Made by a program: the position numbers and the translations under genes
Notes under the pieces: generated by a model
The model's input: only the letters and a program-made list of their open reading frames with translations
The model's database searches: none
Told to the model about the DNA's origin: nothing
From: SIG710 sp045604985
Lineage (GTDB): Bacteria > Bacillota > Clostridia > Oscillospirales > CAG-272
Length of the DNA: 16,394 nucleotides
Direction: 5' to 3'
NCBI GenBank assembly: GCA_045604985.1
Contig: JAZUPD010000057.1
Coordinates: 1 to 16,394 of the forward strand
Shown here: positions 14,537-16,394 of the stretch, piece after piece
How the letters are laid out: each line of letters starts with the position of its first letter
Position numbering within the stretch: the first letter of the stretch is position 1

Positions 14537-15123
14537 CAGAGAACTCCCTTCGTTGAGGGAATTTCATCAGGGAAATCCTCATCAAGCTTAATTGCCATTC
14601 GCAAGGCTCTTGCAACAGCCTTGAAGGTTCCCTCGATTATGTGATGGGAATTTTTTCCCGCATTTTGTACGATATGTAGAGTAATATCCGCATTTCTCAC
14701 AAACGCCTGCCAAAATTCCTCGCAAAGCTCCGTGTCAAAATCTCCGACCTTTTCTGTGGGGATCAGAAGCCCGTAGCAAAGACAGCTTCTGCCCGAAATA
14801 TCAAGGACGGCTGTGATAAGAGCCTCGTCCATTGGGAGAATAATGCTTCCATAGCGGCAGATACCTTTTTTATCGCCGAGAGCCTTGGCAAAAGCTTCTC
14901 CGAGACAGATGCCGATATCCTCTGCAGAGTGGTGGTAATCGACATTTGTGTCGCCCACACAGGAAATGGCAAGGTCAAAACGGCCGTGACGGGCAAAAAG
15001 GGTCAGCATATGGTCGAGAAAACCGCATCCTGTCTTAATATCGCTCTTTCCCGAGCCGTCAAGGTTTATGGTGAGTTCTATATCTGTTTCTGCAGTTCTG
15101 CGATTGATTTTTGCTTCTCTCAT
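14536..15123 (-). CDS. hisB: Imidazoleglycerol-phosphate dehydratase
   Basis: It dehydrates imidazole glycerol phosphate to imidazole acetol phosphate using a manganese centre. The 195-residue, monofunctional form (no phosphatase domain) has the two internal repeats of the family: GFLDHM at 34-39 with DYHHSAED at 62-69, and NSHHIIEGTFKA at 158-169. It ends with STKG at 190-193. The usual HHT is HHS here, a mild variant. AAGGAAG lies 9 bases before the ATG and overlaps the end of hisC. Confidence 0.97.
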   Translation of the reverse strand: MREAKINRRTAETDIELTINLDGSGKSDIKTGCGFLDHMLTLFARHGRFDLAISCVGDTNVDYHHSAEDIGICLGEAFAKALGDKKGICRYGSIILPMDEALITAVLDISGRSCLCYGLLIPTEKVGDFDTELCEEFWQAFVRNADITLHIVQNAGKNSHHIIEGTFKAVARALRMAIKLDEDFPDEIPSTKGVL

Positions 15124-15127
15124 CTTC

Positions 15128-16192
15128 TTATACTTCCTTATTTAAGATTTCTTTTATAGATATGATAAGGGTCTCCATTTGTTCTTTCGTGCCAACCGTT
15201 ATGCGGTTGAAGGCGGAGATCCGCTCGTGTGTGAAATGACGAACCAAAATTCCTTTTTCACGAAGGGTGGTGTAAAGCTCACCGCCGTCGATGTCGTCGC
15301 TTTTTGCAAAAACAAAATTTGCCTTTGAGGGAAGGATGGTAAAGCCGAGAGCTTCAAGTTTTTTTGTAAGAAATTCACGGTTTTCGGCAATGGCGAGACA
15401 ATTATTTCTTGTGTATTCGTCATCCATAAGCTGTCCCACGCCCGCCGCCATGGTCATAGAGTTTATATTATAGGGATTGGTGGAATATTTCACCGTTTTC
15501 AGGTCTGCAATAAGCGATGGACAGCCGATGCCGAAGCCAAGCCTTGCACCCGCCATGCTTCTGGATTTTGAAAATGTCTGCGTCACGAGAAGATTGTCGT
15601 ATTTTTCCACAAGGGGAACACAGCTTTCGCCGCCGAAATCAACATATGCTTCGTCAATCACCACGATATTATCGGGATTTTTAATGAGAATCTGCTCTAT
15701 CTCATCTCGGGAGAGAGCAATGCCCGTTGGCGCATTGGGATTTGCAATGAAGATCGTACCTCCTACGCCAAAATAGTCAGAGATGTCTATTTTGAAATCA
15801 TCCCTTAAGGGTATTATCCTTGACGGAAGATTGTTTATGTCGGCAAAGACCTTGTAAAATCCGTAGGTTATGTCGGCAAAGATTGCGGGGGTGTACTTAT
15901 CGCAAAACGCCATAAAGGCAAAATTCAGAATTTCATCGGAGCCGTTTGTGGCAAGGACCATGTTGTTTTCCACACCACAAAGTTTGGCAAATGCACAGTG
16001 CAAGGGAGTACATTCAGGGTCACTGTAAAGGTGAAGGCTTTTCGCCGCTTCAGAGGCGTATTTTATAGCCTTTTCCGATGGGGGAAAGGGTGATTCGTTT
16101 GTATTAAGCTTCAAATATTTGCGTTCCTTTGGCTGTTCACCCGGGGTGTATGGCACAAGAGAGGCATATTTCTCGCTCATAAATCTGCTCAT
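15128..16192 (-). CDS. hisC: Histidinol-phosphate aminotransferase
   Basis: This PLP enzyme transfers an amino group from glutamate to imidazole acetol phosphate. The 354-residue protein has the family motifs LNTNESPFPPS at 29-39, NPNAPTG at 151-157, DEAYVDF at 180-186, the PLP lysine K209 in TFSKSRSMAGARLGFGIG, and the substrate arginine in FNRITVGT (R330). The start at 16192 is supported by GGAG six to seven bases upstream. An in-frame ATG at 16180 is a weaker alternative. It is the first his gene in the window and starts about 40 bases from a tandem repeat array, with no clear promoter between, so the operon may begin further upstream. A relaxed role towards aromatic amino acids is possible in this family. 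Confidence 0.96.
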   Translation of the reverse strand: MSRFMSEKYASLVPYTPGEQPKERKYLKLNTNESPFPPSEKAIKYASEAAKSLHLYSDPECTPLHCAFAKLCGVENNMVLATNGSDEILNFAFMAFCDKYTPAIFADITYGFYKVFADINNLPSRIIPLRDDFKIDISDYFGVGGTIFIANPNAPTGIALSRDEIEQILIKNPDNIVVIDEAYVDFGGESCVPLVEKYDNLLVTQTFSKSRSMAGARLGFGIGCPSLIADLKTVKYSTNPYNINSMTMAAGVGQLMDDEYTRNNCLAIAENREFLTKKLEALGFTILPSKANFVFAKSDDIDGGELYTTLREKGILVRHFTHERISAFNRITVGTKEQMETLIISIKEILNKEV

Positions 16193-16231
16193 TTTTTTAC
16201 TCCGTTTTGTTTTTTGAGGACTTTGTCATGT

Positions 16232-16394
16232 AAAGATTTGATCGACCTTTTTCAAAAGGTCATGCTGTCAGGCGAAAGTTTTGATCGACCTTTTTCAAAA
16301 GGTCATGCTGTCAGGCGAAAGTTTTGATCGACCTTTTTCAAAAGGTCGTGCTGTCAGGTGAAAGTTTTGATCGACCTTTTTTAAAAGGTCGTGC
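16232..16394. repeat. 43-bp tandem repeat array with an internal palindrome
   Basis: Three full units (16232-16274, 16275-16317, 16318-16360) and 34 bases of a fourth (16361-16394) are visible, and the array continues past the window edge. Units differ by only one to three bases. Each carries GACCTTTT-NN-AAAAGGTC, an 8-bp palindrome that grows to 9 bp in units 3 and 4, where the flanking bases become C and G. The remainder of each unit is a constant GCTGTCAGGYGAAAGTTTTGAT. There are no variable spacers. No T-run follows the stem, so it does not look like a terminator. Confidence 0.9.

Noticed and set aside
16216..16260. A his promoter using TTGAAA inside the repeat unit next to hisC
   Set aside because: The matching -10 position (TTACAT) is poor and the signal is not repeated in the other units.
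16232..16394. CRISPR array
   Set aside because: The whole 43-bp unit is repeated; there are no variable spacers and no cas genes.

Overview
The window looks like chromosomal core DNA of an anaerobic, low-to-medium GC Gram-positive bacterium, most likely a gut-type member of class Clostridia (Bacillota). This rests on RNase Y, a type III (GlnN) glutamine synthetase, a large homodimer-type pyruvate:ferredoxin oxidoreductase, strong AGGAGG ribosome binding sites, near-consensus sigma-A promoters and the architecture of the his genes. I cannot name genus or species from the sequence alone.

Layout, left to right: (1) 1-390, a gene-free AT-rich stretch with a C-rich duplication and the terminator of rny. 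(2) rny (minus), RNase Y. (3) glnN (minus), type III glutamine synthetase, with its own promoter, a leader palindrome and a terminator. (4) A 475-base divergent intergenic region with a glnN promoter on the minus strand and two possible promoters for nifJ on the plus strand. (5) nifJ (plus), pyruvate:ferredoxin oxidoreductase, then a strong terminator. (6) A monocistronic plus-strand gene for a divergent ThyX-fold-like protein with its own promoter and terminator. (7) A small rearranged-looking stretch (about 9230-9420) with an orphan minus-strand promoter, RBS and start codon and a partial tRNA-like inverted repeat, followed by a minus-strand tRNA-Thr(TGT)/tRNA-Tyr(GTA) operon. (8) A plus-strand membrane-anchored phosphodiester glycosidase (NAGPA) family protein. 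(9) A tightly packed minus-strand histidine biosynthesis operon transcribed hisC-hisB-hisH-hisA-hisF-hisIE-hisJ. (10) A 43-bp tandem repeat array upstream of hisC, running off the window edge.

Functionally, the seven his genes cover the steps from phosphoribosyl-ATP to histidinol. HisG (and HisZ) for entry and HisD for the last oxidations are not in the window. GlnN supplies glutamine, which is also the nitrogen donor used by HisH/HisF, but no shared regulation is visible. PFOR feeds acetyl-CoA and reduced ferredoxin into anaerobic metabolism. I see no defence system, mobile element gene, CRISPR array or clearly novel multi-gene system. The items most worth a second look are the ThyX-like protein without the ThyX signature, the glnN leader palindrome, the 43-bp hairpin repeats, the related terminator palindromes behind three separate genes, and the C at position 55 of the tRNA-Tyr gene.
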